This document shows, one piece after another, positions 1 through 6,026 of a DNA stretch of 7,974 nucleotides; position 1 is the stretch's first letter; every line of letters starts with the position of its first letter. The notes under the pieces are model-generated. The model made no database searches. It saw only the letters and a program-made list of their open reading frames with translations, and had not been told where the DNA came from. The position numbers were made by a program, and so were the translations under genes. The stretch lies in NCBI GenBank assembly GCA_016929985.1, contig JAFGIH010000237.1:1-7974 (forward strand), in the 5' to 3' direction. Source of the DNA: Thermoleophilia bacterium (lineage in GTDB: Bacteria > Actinomycetota > Thermoleophilia > RBG-16-64-13).

Positions 1-467
1 CCGTCGACGAAGAAGCGCGGTTCCACCTGGGGGATGCGGTCGATGATGGCTTCCACTCGGCCGATGAACTCGGGCCCGAAGACCAGGGCGTCGGCCTCGG
101 CGAGCCTGAGGCAATACTCGATTTCCTCGGAGGTGTACCGGTAGTTCATCGGCACGGCCACTGCGCCGGTCTTGAGGATGCCGAAGTAGATGGGAAGCCA
201 TTCCAGGCAGTTCATGAGGAGGATGGCGACCTTCGCGCCCTTGCCGATCCCCCTGGCCAGAAGCAGGTTGGCGAAGCGGTTCGCCGCCCTATCGAACTGC
301 CGCCAGGTCATCTCCCTGCGGGAGTGCTGGAAGGGGTTGGTCTCCATGAGCTCGTACTCGCGCCAGGTGACCTCGCGCTTCTCACTTACCTCGGGATTGA
401 CGCCGACGAGACAGACCTCGTCGCCGTAGAGTTGGGCGTTGCGCGCAAGTACCTCGGTGATGAGCAT
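1..467 (-). CDS. AMP-dependent acyl-CoA synthetase (N-terminal part, runs off left edge)
   Basis: Reading leftward from ATG at 467 gives 155 complete codons without a stop, beginning MLITEVLARNAQLYGDEV. A GGGGGA Shine-Dalgarno element lies 8 nt before the ATG. The protein matches the start of the adenylate-forming acyl-CoA synthetase/ligase family: a TW-x-x-F-D-x-x-A-N-R-F-A-N block (residues 54-67), the core strand and helix KVAILLMNCLEWLPIYFG (79-96), then the K-T-G-A-V-A-V-P-M-N block (99-108), which is typical of AMP-binding enzymes. The family activates a carboxylic acid with ATP to an acyl-adenylate and transfers it to CoA. The ATP-binding P-loop, the A8 motif and the C-terminal lid lie outside the window, so the substrate (fatty, aromatic or other acid) cannot be assigned. 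An extra segment at residues 31-52 carries a second copy of the TWR-x-[YF]-[ED] motif. It follows the permease gene after a 106-nt gap and may be a separate transcription unit. Confidence 0.88.
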   Translation of the reverse strand, partial: MLITEVLARNAQLYGDEVCLVGVNPEVSEKREVTWREYELMETNPFQHSRREMTWRQFDRAANRFANLLLARGIGKGAKVAILLMNCLEWLPIYFGILKTGAVAVPMNYRYTSEEIEYCLRLAEADALVFGPEFIGRVEAIIDRIPQVEPRFFVD

Positions 468-573
468 CGGTCGTGTCCCCCGGCATCCTATCGTGAACAG
501 ATCGGTCGGCTGGGCGCCGCACCCGCGGCCTGCCGTCAAGGTCAACAGATTACCGTAAGGCCGGGTACTTTGC
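468..573 (-). other. Intergenic region between permease and acyl-CoA synthetase
   Basis: These 106 nt contain no plausible gene. They hold a 9-nt palindrome TTACCGTAA (550-558) just past the permease stop, a tandem TTGAC-C-TTGAC pair on the minus strand (535-545), and a small GC hairpin GCCGC-ACCC-GCGGC (516-529). None has a T-tract, so there is no convincing intrinsic terminator. No well-spaced -10 element follows the TTGAC boxes. The synthetase promoter, if separate, probably lies here but I cannot place it. Confidence 0.3.
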
Positions 574-1962
574 TTACAGCGGCAGGTCTTTGCGCTTGAA
601 GATCCTGATGGCGAAGACGTAGAGCATGACGCCCACCACTGCCAGAACAACGAACTGGGCCCAGTAGCTGCCGCCCTTCATGATCTGTTGGGTGTCGAAC
701 AGGGTCACGAGGGAGAAGTATCTCAGAGGCTCGAGGGTGGTGTTCACCTGGCTCAGGAAATAGAGGATGAGGAAGGCGAACGGTAGTCCCGCACCGAGTC
801 CCAAGGAGTGCTTGGAGAGGTTGAAGATGCACGACGCCAGGAACGACACGCCGCTGATGGCAAAAAGCAGTAGCAGGCAGCCGAGATTCAACATGAGGAA
901 GGCCAGCGGGTCGAACTCGACGCCCAGGTCGGAGGAGACCTCCATGGCGCCAAGTGCCTGATTCAACACCAGGGTGAAAGTGGCCTCGTCGAGACCGGCC
1001 GCTTCGCAGGCGATGGCCATGGCCTCAGGGTCTTTCTTGAGGACGCCCATGTTCTGCATCAGCTTGCCCGTCGTCATGCCCAGGTGTTCCGCCGCCGCCT
1101 TCATGCCCTCGGTGAGGGACTGCTGCATAGCCTCCTCTTGAGCGGCCAGCTCTTCCTTCTGGGCGGTCATCGCGTCAATGTAGGCGCTGAGAGTGGGGGC
1201 GTCCATACCCATGCGGGCCGCGGCCGCGTCCAGCGCCGCGGGGTCGGTCTGCGCCAGCGAGGGTGTCTCTGCTACTTCGTCAGGCTTGACGCCCAGGACC
1301 TCCGCGGCCGCCGCGTAGGCGTCCCGGAGCATGGCCTGGGTGAGATAGGCGGAGTAGACGCTCGAATCCACGCCCCTGGCTGCGGCACCCGCCCCGAATG
1401 CCTCGGGGTTCTTGACGATCAGCGAGAGGTCGCCGGCGACTGTGTCCTCATCGACGCCGAGCACCTTCGCGGCGGCTCTGACGTCGGCTGTGTTCTGCGA
1501 CCCCCACACTGCATGGTGCTTCAACTGGATGGTCAGCGTTCCGGCGACGGCCATGATGACGAACATCAGCACTATCGCGCCGATCAGGAAGACGGCCTTG
1601 GTGAAGACCACCGTGGTCCGCTTGGTCGGTGTGGAGAGGGTGTAGGCCATCGAGCCCCGGTCGACCTCGGATGCCACCAGGTTGTTCCCCGCCACCACCA
1701 CGAAGACCATGGCGACCATGAGGCCCGAGAACCCGTAGACGGTCTGGCTGAGCAGACCAAGCAGGGTGCTGAAGACCTCCAGATCGTCGCCGGCCGCCTC
1801 GGCCATGGGCGTGTCCTTGATGGCGTCCATGAAGGCCGCCGTCTCAGCGGGGTCGTGGAAGGCAGCCGGGAGGCTCAGCATGGCGGTCAGCACGACCGCG
1901 CAGATCACCCAGAGTATGTAGTTGGCTTTGATGCTCTGCCAGAAGATGGGTCTACTGAACAT
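574..1962 (-). CDS. ABC-2 type transporter permease with large repeat-containing external insert
   Basis: This 462-residue integral membrane protein is the probable channel-forming subunit of the ABC exporter encoded with the two ATPases upstream. Six hydrophobic helices are visible at about residues 16-34, 74-91, 120-142, 353-380, 388-405 and 434-454. The segment between helices 2 and 3, with a conserved-looking E-V-D-R-G-S-M-A-Y (99-107) and TPTKR (111-115), is predicted cytoplasmic and fits the ATPase-coupling region of ABC-2 permeases. The C-terminus ends in the basic tail KRKDLPL, as in related permeases. The loop between helices 3 and 4 (about 147-350) should be outside the membrane and is unusually long; it is built of repeats (separate entry). 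The ATG overlaps the end of the upstream ATPase gene by 11 nt and is preceded by AGAGGA, so the two are probably translationally coupled. Family assignment rests on topology and operon context; the substrate is unknown. Confidence 0.85.
   Translation of the reverse strand: MFSRPIFWQSIKANYILWVICAVVLTAMLSLPAAFHDPAETAAFMDAIKDTPMAEAAGDDLEVFSTLLGLLSQTVYGFSGLMVAMVFVVVAGNNLVASEVDRGSMAYTLSTPTKRTTVVFTKAVFLIGAIVLMFVIMAVAGTLTIQLKHHAVWGSQNTADVRAAAKVLGVDEDTVAGDLSLIVKNPEAFGAGAAARGVDSSVYSAYLTQAMLRDAYAAAAEVLGVKPDEVAETPSLAQTDPAALDAAAARMGMDAPTLSAYIDAMTAQKEELAAQEEAMQQSLTEGMKAAAEHLGMTTGKLMQNMGVLKKDPEAMAIACEAAGLDEATFTLVLNQALGAMEVSSDLGVEFDPLAFLMLNLGCLLLLFAISGVSFLASCIFNLSKHSLGLGAGLPFAFLILYFLSQVNTTLEPLRYFSLVTLFDTQQIMKGGSYWAQFVVLAVVGVMLYVFAIRIFKRKDLPL
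952..1476 (-). repeat. Three tandem ~49-codon repeats inside the permease insert
   Basis: Permease residues 163-211, 218-265 and 289-337 (bases 1330-1476, 1168-1311 and 952-1098) align without gaps through the conserved core. Repeat positions 1-3 (AAA), 6 (L), 7 (G), 24 (P), 26 (A), 35 (G) and 37 (D) are identical in all three; position 8 is V/V/M and position 45 is L/I/L. Each repeat divides into two half-units centred on G-hydrophobic: glycines at 169, 197, 224, 252, 295 and 323, spaced 28, 27, 28, 43 and 28. The longer 43 interval is due to an inserted charged, helix-prone linker (266-288, rich in Q, E, K and A). Composition (Ala-rich, short turns at G and P) suggests helical hairpins. The repeats have diverged in sequence, so they are not a recent DNA duplication. 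Confidence 0.75.
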
Positions 1963-2857
1963 CGGTCGCTTCCTCTTTGTAGATGCTGTTGAAGTACTGT
2001 TCGAGCGAGTATTTGATCTCGGTGAAGAACTTCACCCGGTAGCCAGTGAGGGTCCCGACGAGGTGATTGATGTCTTTGTCGTCGACGTTCACGAACACTT
2101 GGTTCAGGGCGTCGCGTTGTTGGTCGATCTCGAAAGATCCGGAGAGGAACCGCCGGTAATCCGCAGCGTCGAGGAACTCGATCTTGTAGGTCTTGTGCCG
2201 GTAGTGGCGGATGGCGGCGGTGGACGCCACGTCCACGATCTTGCCGTCTTTGATCATCGCCACCCGGTCGCAGGTGTTCTCCAGTTCGTTGAACATGTGC
2301 GAAGACATGAAGACGGTCTTGCCGCGCCGTCGTTCCTCCACCAACAGGTCGATGAACGACTCACGCATCAGCGGGTCGAGGCCGGTGCTCGGCTCGTCCA
2401 GGATGAGGATGGGCGGGTCGTGCATGAAGGCCGCGACGAGGGCGGTCTTCTGCTTCATGCCTTTGGACATCCTCTTGAGATTGGCCGAGGCGTCCAGCTG
2501 CAGCTTGTCGAGGATGTAGTCGCGATGCTTCAGATCGATGTGGTCGAGCATGGTCGCCTGGCGCTCGAGGAAGGCGAACCCCGTAGGCTCGTCGGGGAAC
2601 GAGATCTCGCCGGGCACGTAGCCGACCAGGTGTTTGACCTGCTCCGACTGCGTCCAGCAATCGAGACCCCGGATGGTGCATGAGCCTTTGTCGGAGTGGA
2701 GGAAGCCCATCAAGTGGCGGATGGTGGTGGTCTTGCCCGCGCCGTTGGTGCCGACGAACCCGAACGTCTCCCCCTCCTCCACCTGGAGATCGATGTCGAA
2801 GACGCCACGCCCGCGGCCGTAGTCCTTGGTCAGGCTGTGGATCTCAACAAGCGACAT
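1952..2857 (-). CDS. ABC transporter ATP-binding protein (second ATPase of the operon)
   Basis: This 301-residue ATPase should sit on the cytoplasmic face and power the permease encoded next. Visible motifs are Walker A GTNGAGKTT (36-44), Walker B LILDEP (151-156) followed by the D-loop STGLDP (157-162), and the switch histidine in SSH (185-187). The signature sequence is degenerate: SKGMKQK (131-137) stands in place of LSGGQ, as often seen in ATPases paired with ABC-2 permeases. In the Q-loop area PGE (82-84) replaces the usual glutamine. A C-terminal extension of about 80 residues (from about 220) follows the nucleotide-binding domain. The ATG at 2857 lies 14 nt inside the end of the upstream ATPase gene, with GAGGGG 7 nt before it. 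By eye it is about half identical to that neighbour over the first 230 residues, without gaps, so the two are paralogues from an old duplication. Substrate unknown. Confidence 0.9.
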   Translation of the reverse strand: MSLVEIHSLTKDYGRGRGVFDIDLQVEEGETFGFVGTNGAGKTTTIRHLMGFLHSDKGSCTIRGLDCWTQSEQVKHLVGYVPGEISFPDEPTGFAFLERQATMLDHIDLKHRDYILDKLQLDASANLKRMSKGMKQKTALVAAFMHDPPILILDEPSTGLDPLMRESFIDLLVEERRRGKTVFMSSHMFNELENTCDRVAMIKDGKIVDVASTAAIRHYRHKTYKIEFLDAADYRRFLSGSFEIDQQRDALNQVFVNVDDKDINHLVGTLTGYRVKFFTEIKYSLEQYFNSIYKEEATDVQ

Positions 2858-3785
2858 GCGCGATCCCCTCTTCGACGCTCTTGTCGCGGTCGTAGAAGTC
2901 GAGGAAGTACTCCTCGAGCGTGAACTTCTCTTCCTTCAAGAACTTGAGGGAGAACCCGGAGAGGGCGGAGAAGAACCCGTTGATGTCGTTGTCGTGGACT
3001 CCGACCTTGACCTGACGCTTGGCGGTGTTCGCGCAGATGATCTGGAAGCGGCCCCCGGTCTCGGCCTCGCGCGCGAAGCTCTGGAAGTCGTCATCTTCCA
3101 GAAACTCGATCTCGTAGACCTTGTCCTGCCGGTGGCGGAGGTCGTCGGCCACGATTTCGGAGACGATGCGCCCCTCCTTGATGATGGCTATGCGGTCGCA
3201 GGTCGCCTCGATCTCGCTGAAGATGTGCGACGAGAGAAGGATGGTCTTGCCCAACTTCTTCTCCTCGATCACGAAATCGATGAACGTGCTCTGCATGATG
3301 GGGTCGAGGCCGCTGGTGGGCTCGTCGAGCACGAGGATCCTGGGGTCGTGCATGAACGCCGTGACGATAGCCAGCTTGCGTTTCATGCCCAGGGCCATGC
3401 GTTTGAGCTTGCCCGAGGGATCGAGGTCGAACTTCTCAAGTAGGTGCTCGGTCTTGCTCATGTCGGTGACACCCCGGAGTCTGGCCATGAATTCGATGAA
3501 CTGGGTGCCCGTGAGCCCCTGGGGCAGTGCGATCTCGCCGGGGAGGTAGCCGAGCTCTCTCTGGATCACGGCAGCCTTCTCCCAGCTGTCCATGCCATCG
3601 ACCGTCGTCGACCCCTTCTCGGGCTTGGAGAAGCCCATGATGTGGCGGATGGTGGTGGTCTTGCCCGAGCCGTTCGGCCCCAGGAACCCGAACACCTCGC
3701 CCTCCTCGATATGGAAGGAGACGTCGAAAACGCCACGGCCGAAACCGTAGTCCTTCGTCAGGTTGTTGACCTCGAGTAGCGCCAT
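2844..3785 (-). CDS. ABC transporter ATP-binding protein (first ATPase of the operon)
   Basis: Starting at ATG 3785 this is a 313-residue ABC ATPase. Motifs are Walker A GPNGSGKTT (36-44), Q-loop region LPGEI (81-85) with no canonical glutamine, signature ALGMKRK (131-137, lacking the Ser-Gly-Gly of LSGGQ), Walker B LVLDEP (151-156) with D-loop TSGLDP (157-162), and switch SSH (185-187). A longer reading frame continues upstream to 3968, but that part lies antisense-like over marR in another frame and has low-complexity Ser/Arg composition. The ATG at 3785 has GGAG 5 nt upstream and starts the family-typical MALLEVNNLTKDYG, so it is chosen. It lies 10 nt after the marR stop and overlaps the next ATPase by 14 nt. 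It probably pairs with that ATPase, as homodimer or heterodimer, on the single permease of the operon. The C-terminal region (about 222-313) is similar in length to its paralogue and may contact the permease or regulate it; this is inference. Confidence 0.9.
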   Translation of the reverse strand: MALLEVNNLTKDYGFGRGVFDVSFHIEEGEVFGFLGPNGSGKTTTIRHIMGFSKPEKGSTTVDGMDSWEKAAVIQRELGYLPGEIALPQGLTGTQFIEFMARLRGVTDMSKTEHLLEKFDLDPSGKLKRMALGMKRKLAIVTAFMHDPRILVLDEPTSGLDPIMQSTFIDFVIEEKKLGKTILLSSHIFSEIEATCDRIAIIKEGRIVSEIVADDLRHRQDKVYEIEFLEDDDFQSFAREAETGGRFQIICANTAKRQVKVGVHDNDINGFFSALSGFSLKFLKEEKFTLEEYFLDFYDRDKSVEEGIAHVAC

Positions 3786-3795
3786 GGTGACTCCG

Positions 3796-4236
3796 TCAGC
3801 CCTCCAAATCGACGAGTATGTCGCGGAGCTCTCGGAGCCTTTGGTCGCTGAGGCGCTCGAGCTTCTCGCGTTGCTTCGCGTGGACGACCAGGCTCGTCTC
3901 TTCGATGAGCTCGAGACCGTGCTGCGTGACCGAGAGCATGCGTATTCTCCGATCGCGAGGGTCCTCATGGCGCTCGATCAGCTGCCGATTGACAAGGCGC
4001 TGGACGAGGCCGGTTGCGTCGCTGGGCCGCAGGTGCAACATCTCGGCCACACGGCTGATGGGGAGCGGGCCCTGCCCGTAGACGATCAGGAGCACTCTGA
4101 ACTGCTGGAGTGTGACGTTGGAGTCGAGTAACGACGAAGTCTGCTCGGGAAGCCCCTGGATGGCCACGCGCGTGGCCAAGACTTCGATCTCGTCCAGCAG
4201 GCGGCCGCGCTCGGTTGTTTCGGGGGCTTTCGTCAA
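3796..4236 (-). CDS. MarR-family transcriptional regulator
   Basis: This small DNA-binding protein (146 residues from the chosen start) has the MarR layout: an N-terminal helix, a winged helix-turn-helix (about 58-88, with LPISRVAEMLHLRPSDATG) and the characteristic wing E-D-P-R-D-R-R followed by L-S-V-T-x-H-G (91-107), then a long C-terminal dimerisation helix (KQREKLERLSDQRLRELRDIL). MarR proteins bind palindromic operators as dimers and usually release DNA when a small ligand binds. The gene is first in the exporter operon and ends 10 nt before the first ATPase, so it probably controls that operon and itself. No ATG is available. TTG at 4236 has GGAG at 4242-4245, 5 nt away, and is preferred. 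TTG at 4260 (154 residues) is the alternative but has a weaker ribosome binding site; an in-frame TAG lies ten codons before it. Confidence 0.88.
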   Translation of the reverse strand: MTKAPETTERGRLLDEIEVLATRVAIQGLPEQTSSLLDSNVTLQQFRVLLIVYGQGPLPISRVAEMLHLRPSDATGLVQRLVNRQLIERHEDPRDRRIRMLSVTQHGLELIEETSLVVHAKQREKLERLSDQRLRELRDILVDLEG

Positions 4237-4260
4237 CGCATCTCCGGGATTCTCCCGCAA

Positions 4261-4310
4261 ATTGGTCCAGGTGCACGCGATAGTACACTAGATACAAACA
4301 ATCGGACCAT
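4261..4310. promoter_or_regulatory. Candidate operator/promoter region upstream of marR
   Basis: Two inverted repeats are nearly concentric here: TGGTCC (4263-4268) with GGACCA (4304-4309), and inside it TAGT-AC-ACTA (4281-4290); their centres differ by half a base. The inner dyad overlaps AT-rich sequence (minus strand TACTAT and TATCTA, both poor -10 candidates) in an otherwise GC-rich region. This is where a self-regulating MarR would be expected to bind. No -35 with good spacing was found, so the promoter itself is not placed. The operator call is inferred from position and symmetry only. Confidence 0.35.
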
Positions 4311-4338
4311 AGGAAACAGTTTCGCGGAAGTGTCGTTT

Positions 4339-4356
4339 GCCGATGTATCTATCGGC
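4339..4356 (-). other. Stem-loop overlapping the MFS stop codon
   Basis: GCCGAT (4339-4344) and ATCGGC (4351-4356) form a perfect 6-bp stem around a 6-nt loop. The TAG stop of the MFS gene (4349-4351) lies at the stem-loop junction. The sequence after it on the minus strand (AAACGACAC) is not a T-tract, so it is not a standard intrinsic terminator. It could still shield the mRNA 3' end or slow read-through into marR. Confidence 0.25.
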
Positions 4357-5578
4357 CGGAAGTCGCGCGAGGGTTAGACTCGTCTTTCGCGACCCACCCT
4401 GGCGGGGTGTGGCGTTCGTCGCGGATGAAGACCGTACAGGCAACGGCTACTGCCGCCATCACGGCCGAGATGAGGAAGGCCAGGTTGTAGTCGCCGGTCT
4501 CATCGAAGATGACACCGCCCAGGTAGCTCCACAATCCTCCTCCCATCATGTGGACGGTCGTGATGAACCCCGAGATGAACCCGACGTGTGTCACGCCGTA
4601 GAGGGACCCGACGAGGGTCGTGGTGAGCGGCGCCGTCACGAGAAGCGTGAACCCGAAGCCCAGCGAGAAAACCCAGAAAGGCATACGTCCCTTCAAGAAC
4701 AAGATCATGGCGAACAGGACCACCCTGAGGAAGAAGGTGACAGCGATGGGCCACTTGTTGCCGATCGCGTCGGCAGCGGGACCGGCGAGAAGGATGCCGG
4801 GGAGGCTGAGGAGGCCGAGCCAGGCCAGCATGCCCGCTGCGGAGGCGGATGAGATGCCATAGTCGGTGACCAGGGGCACCAGATGGGTCGTGACGAGTGC
4901 GTCCGCGCTTCCGCAGACGAACATGATCAGCGTGAACAGCCACAACGAGCGGGTCCGCATGGCCTCAGAGAGGGTGAGATCCCTGGGGCCTTCCACGATG
5001 CGGATAGACTGCGGTAGCGGCGCCTCCGTTCCGGCTTCCGGCGCTCTCGTCTCCTGTTGCCGGTCGCGCGCTCCGAAAGGTCGCAGTCCGAACTTTTCCG
5101 GATCGCCGCGAATGATCCAGAACGCGAGTACGAGATTGACGACCAGGGAGATGATGCCCATCCAGAGGCTGGTGCTCTTCCAGCCGGAGATGTCGATCAT
5201 GTCCGAAAAGACGGGGATGAGGAAGAACTGCCCGAAGCAATAGCCGGCGAACGCGAGGCTGACGGCCAACCCTCGTCGCTTCTCGAACCAGTTGCCGATG
5301 AGCGACCCGAACAGGGGGATCGTCGTCCCACCCAGCCCGGCCGCATTCAGTACTCCGAAGTACAGGAAGAACTCCCACAGGGAGCCCATGGTCGCCATGA
5401 GTATGTAGCCTACGGAAAAGAGCAGTGTCGATACAGCGATGATCCATTTGGGTCCATAACGGTCGTAGAGACGGCCGGTGATGAGAAGCGAGACGGCGTA
5501 GACGGCCATGTTGAGGAAGATAGCCGCAGATATCGCGCTACGGCTCCACCCGAGGTCGGCGGCCATCGGCTTCACCAT
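4349..5578 (-). CDS. MFS transporter (oxalate/formate or monocarboxylate-like), canonical start lacks first helix
   Basis: From ATG 5578 the product is 409 residues with about eleven hydrophobic helices. The start MVKPMAADLGWSRSAIS and the loop 2-3 motif GRLYDRYGPK (35-44) match the MFS subgroup that includes oxalate/formate antiporters and monocarboxylate-type carriers. A matching motif, AGPAADAIGNKW (265-276), occurs in the second half, as expected for the internal repeat of MFS proteins. A polar central loop (about 158-205) separates the halves. It should be an inner-membrane secondary transporter, probably for a small organic acid; the substrate is not shown by the sequence. Proteins of this type have twelve helices, and the missing first one is encoded in frame just upstream (5579-5698) without ATG, GTG or TTG. 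Either a rare start codon or a frameshift is implied. It begins shortly after tatA and ends 112 nt before marR. Confidence 0.8.
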   Translation of the reverse strand: MVKPMAADLGWSRSAISAAIFLNMAVYAVSLLITGRLYDRYGPKWIIAVSTLLFSVGYILMATMGSLWEFFLYFGVLNAAGLGGTTIPLFGSLIGNWFEKRRGLAVSLAFAGYCFGQFFLIPVFSDMIDISGWKSTSLWMGIISLVVNLVLAFWIIRGDPEKFGLRPFGARDRQQETRAPEAGTEAPLPQSIRIVEGPRDLTLSEAMRTRSLWLFTLIMFVCGSADALVTTHLVPLVTDYGISSASAAGMLAWLGLLSLPGILLAGPAADAIGNKWPIAVTFFLRVVLFAMILFLKGRMPFWVFSLGFGFTLLVTAPLTTTLVGSLYGVTHVGFISGFITTVHMMGGGLWSYLGGVIFDETGDYNLAFLISAVMAAVAVACTVFIRDERHTPPGWVAKDESNPRATSGR

Positions 5579-5698
5579 GATGCCGATGGTGGAGCGGATC
5601 CCCGCGTTCAGAAAGAGGATGACGAACGTGGCGGCGAGTATGTACCAGCCGTAGAACAGACGACGCTTATGGGCGGCGGCGGCGACTATTGCACCCGC
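5579..5698 (-). other. In-frame 5' extension encoding the first MFS helix, no standard start codon
   Basis: Continuing the MFS frame upstream of ATG 5578 gives 40 open codons back to a TAA at 5699-5701. They encode a basic stretch HKRR, then FYGWYILAATFVILFLNAG and RSTIGI. That is the expected cytoplasmic N-terminus and first membrane helix of this family, so the stretch is almost certainly coding. The only near-start codons are ATA (5687-5689), CTG (5657-5659) and other non-standard ones. An ATG at 5707-5709 with GGTGA before it is in another frame and stops after seven codons at TAG (5686-5688). A single-base indel between 5686 and 5709 would join that ATG to the MFS frame. Confidence 0.6.
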
Positions 5699-5747
5699 TT
5701 ACCGGTCATGTCTCACCGAGCAGGACGATGGCGGAGTCTGCCGACTG

Positions 5748-5966
5748 CTAGCTGTCCTCGGGCTTCTTATCGGCCGTCTCTGACTCTTGCTCATCTTCCT
5801 TGATGGCTTCCTTGAAGCTCTCGCCACCCTCTTTGAGGCCCTTCTTGAACCCCACCAGCTTGCGGCCGGCTGAACGGCCGATCCGGGGCAGCAGCGAGCC
5901 TCCGAAGATGATCAGGACGATGACGACTATGATTACGATCTCCCAGGGGCCCAACCAAGCAGGCAT
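5748..5966 (-). CDS. tatA: Sec-independent (Tat) protein translocase subunit TatA/TatE
   Basis: This is a 72-residue protein with the full TatA architecture: a short N-terminus with a polar Glu at position 9, one membrane helix (about 9-21, EIVIIVVIVLIIF), the F-G hinge (21-22), then L-P (26-27) and an amphipathic helix with G30, G34 and F40 (RIGRSAGRKLVGFKKGLKEG), and a charged, acidic, disordered tail. TatA oligomerises at the TatBC complex and forms or weakens the membrane path for folded proteins bearing twin-arginine signals. ATG 5966 is chosen because GAGGAG lies about 9 nt upstream and the protein then begins right before the membrane helix; an in-frame ATG at 6014 would add an unrelated 16-residue leader. 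No tatC is in the window. TatA versus TatB is decided by the short length and F-G-x-x-x-L-P pattern. Confidence 0.9.
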   Translation of the reverse strand: MPAWLGPWEIVIIVVIVLIIFGGSLLPRIGRSAGRKLVGFKKGLKEGGESFKEAIKEDEQESETADKKPEDS

Positions 5967-6026
5967 CCGAGTACTCTCCTCACGAGCGAGCGGTACGCAA
6001 GTCCTCCGTGTCATATTGTCGCACGG

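Noticed and set aside
1084..1992. Long plus-strand open frame of 302 codons opposite the permease
   Set aside because: It lies wholly antisense to a well-supported membrane protein. Its product is rich in G, R, H, D and E with no domain, and such long antisense frames are normal in GC-rich genes.
1922..2683. Plus-strand frame of 253 codons opposite the second ATPase, and a similar one at 2826-3443
   Set aside because: Both mirror the ABC ATPase genes in the same relative frame and give similar products only because the two ATPases are paralogues. No ribosome binding site or recognisable domain is seen.
3786..3968. Upstream extension of the first ATPase to an ATG at 3968
   Set aside because: The added 61 residues are Ser/Arg-rich out-of-frame translation of marR. 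ATG 3785 has a good GGAG and begins the normal ATPase N-terminus.
4339..4356. Intrinsic terminator after the MFS gene
   Set aside because: The hairpin stem is only 6 bp, not GC-dominated, and has no following T-tract on either strand, so it is listed only as a stem-loop.
5967..6014. Earlier in-frame ATG for tatA at 6014
   Set aside because: It would place 16 unrelated residues before the TatA start and read through the strong GAGGAG that serves ATG 5966.
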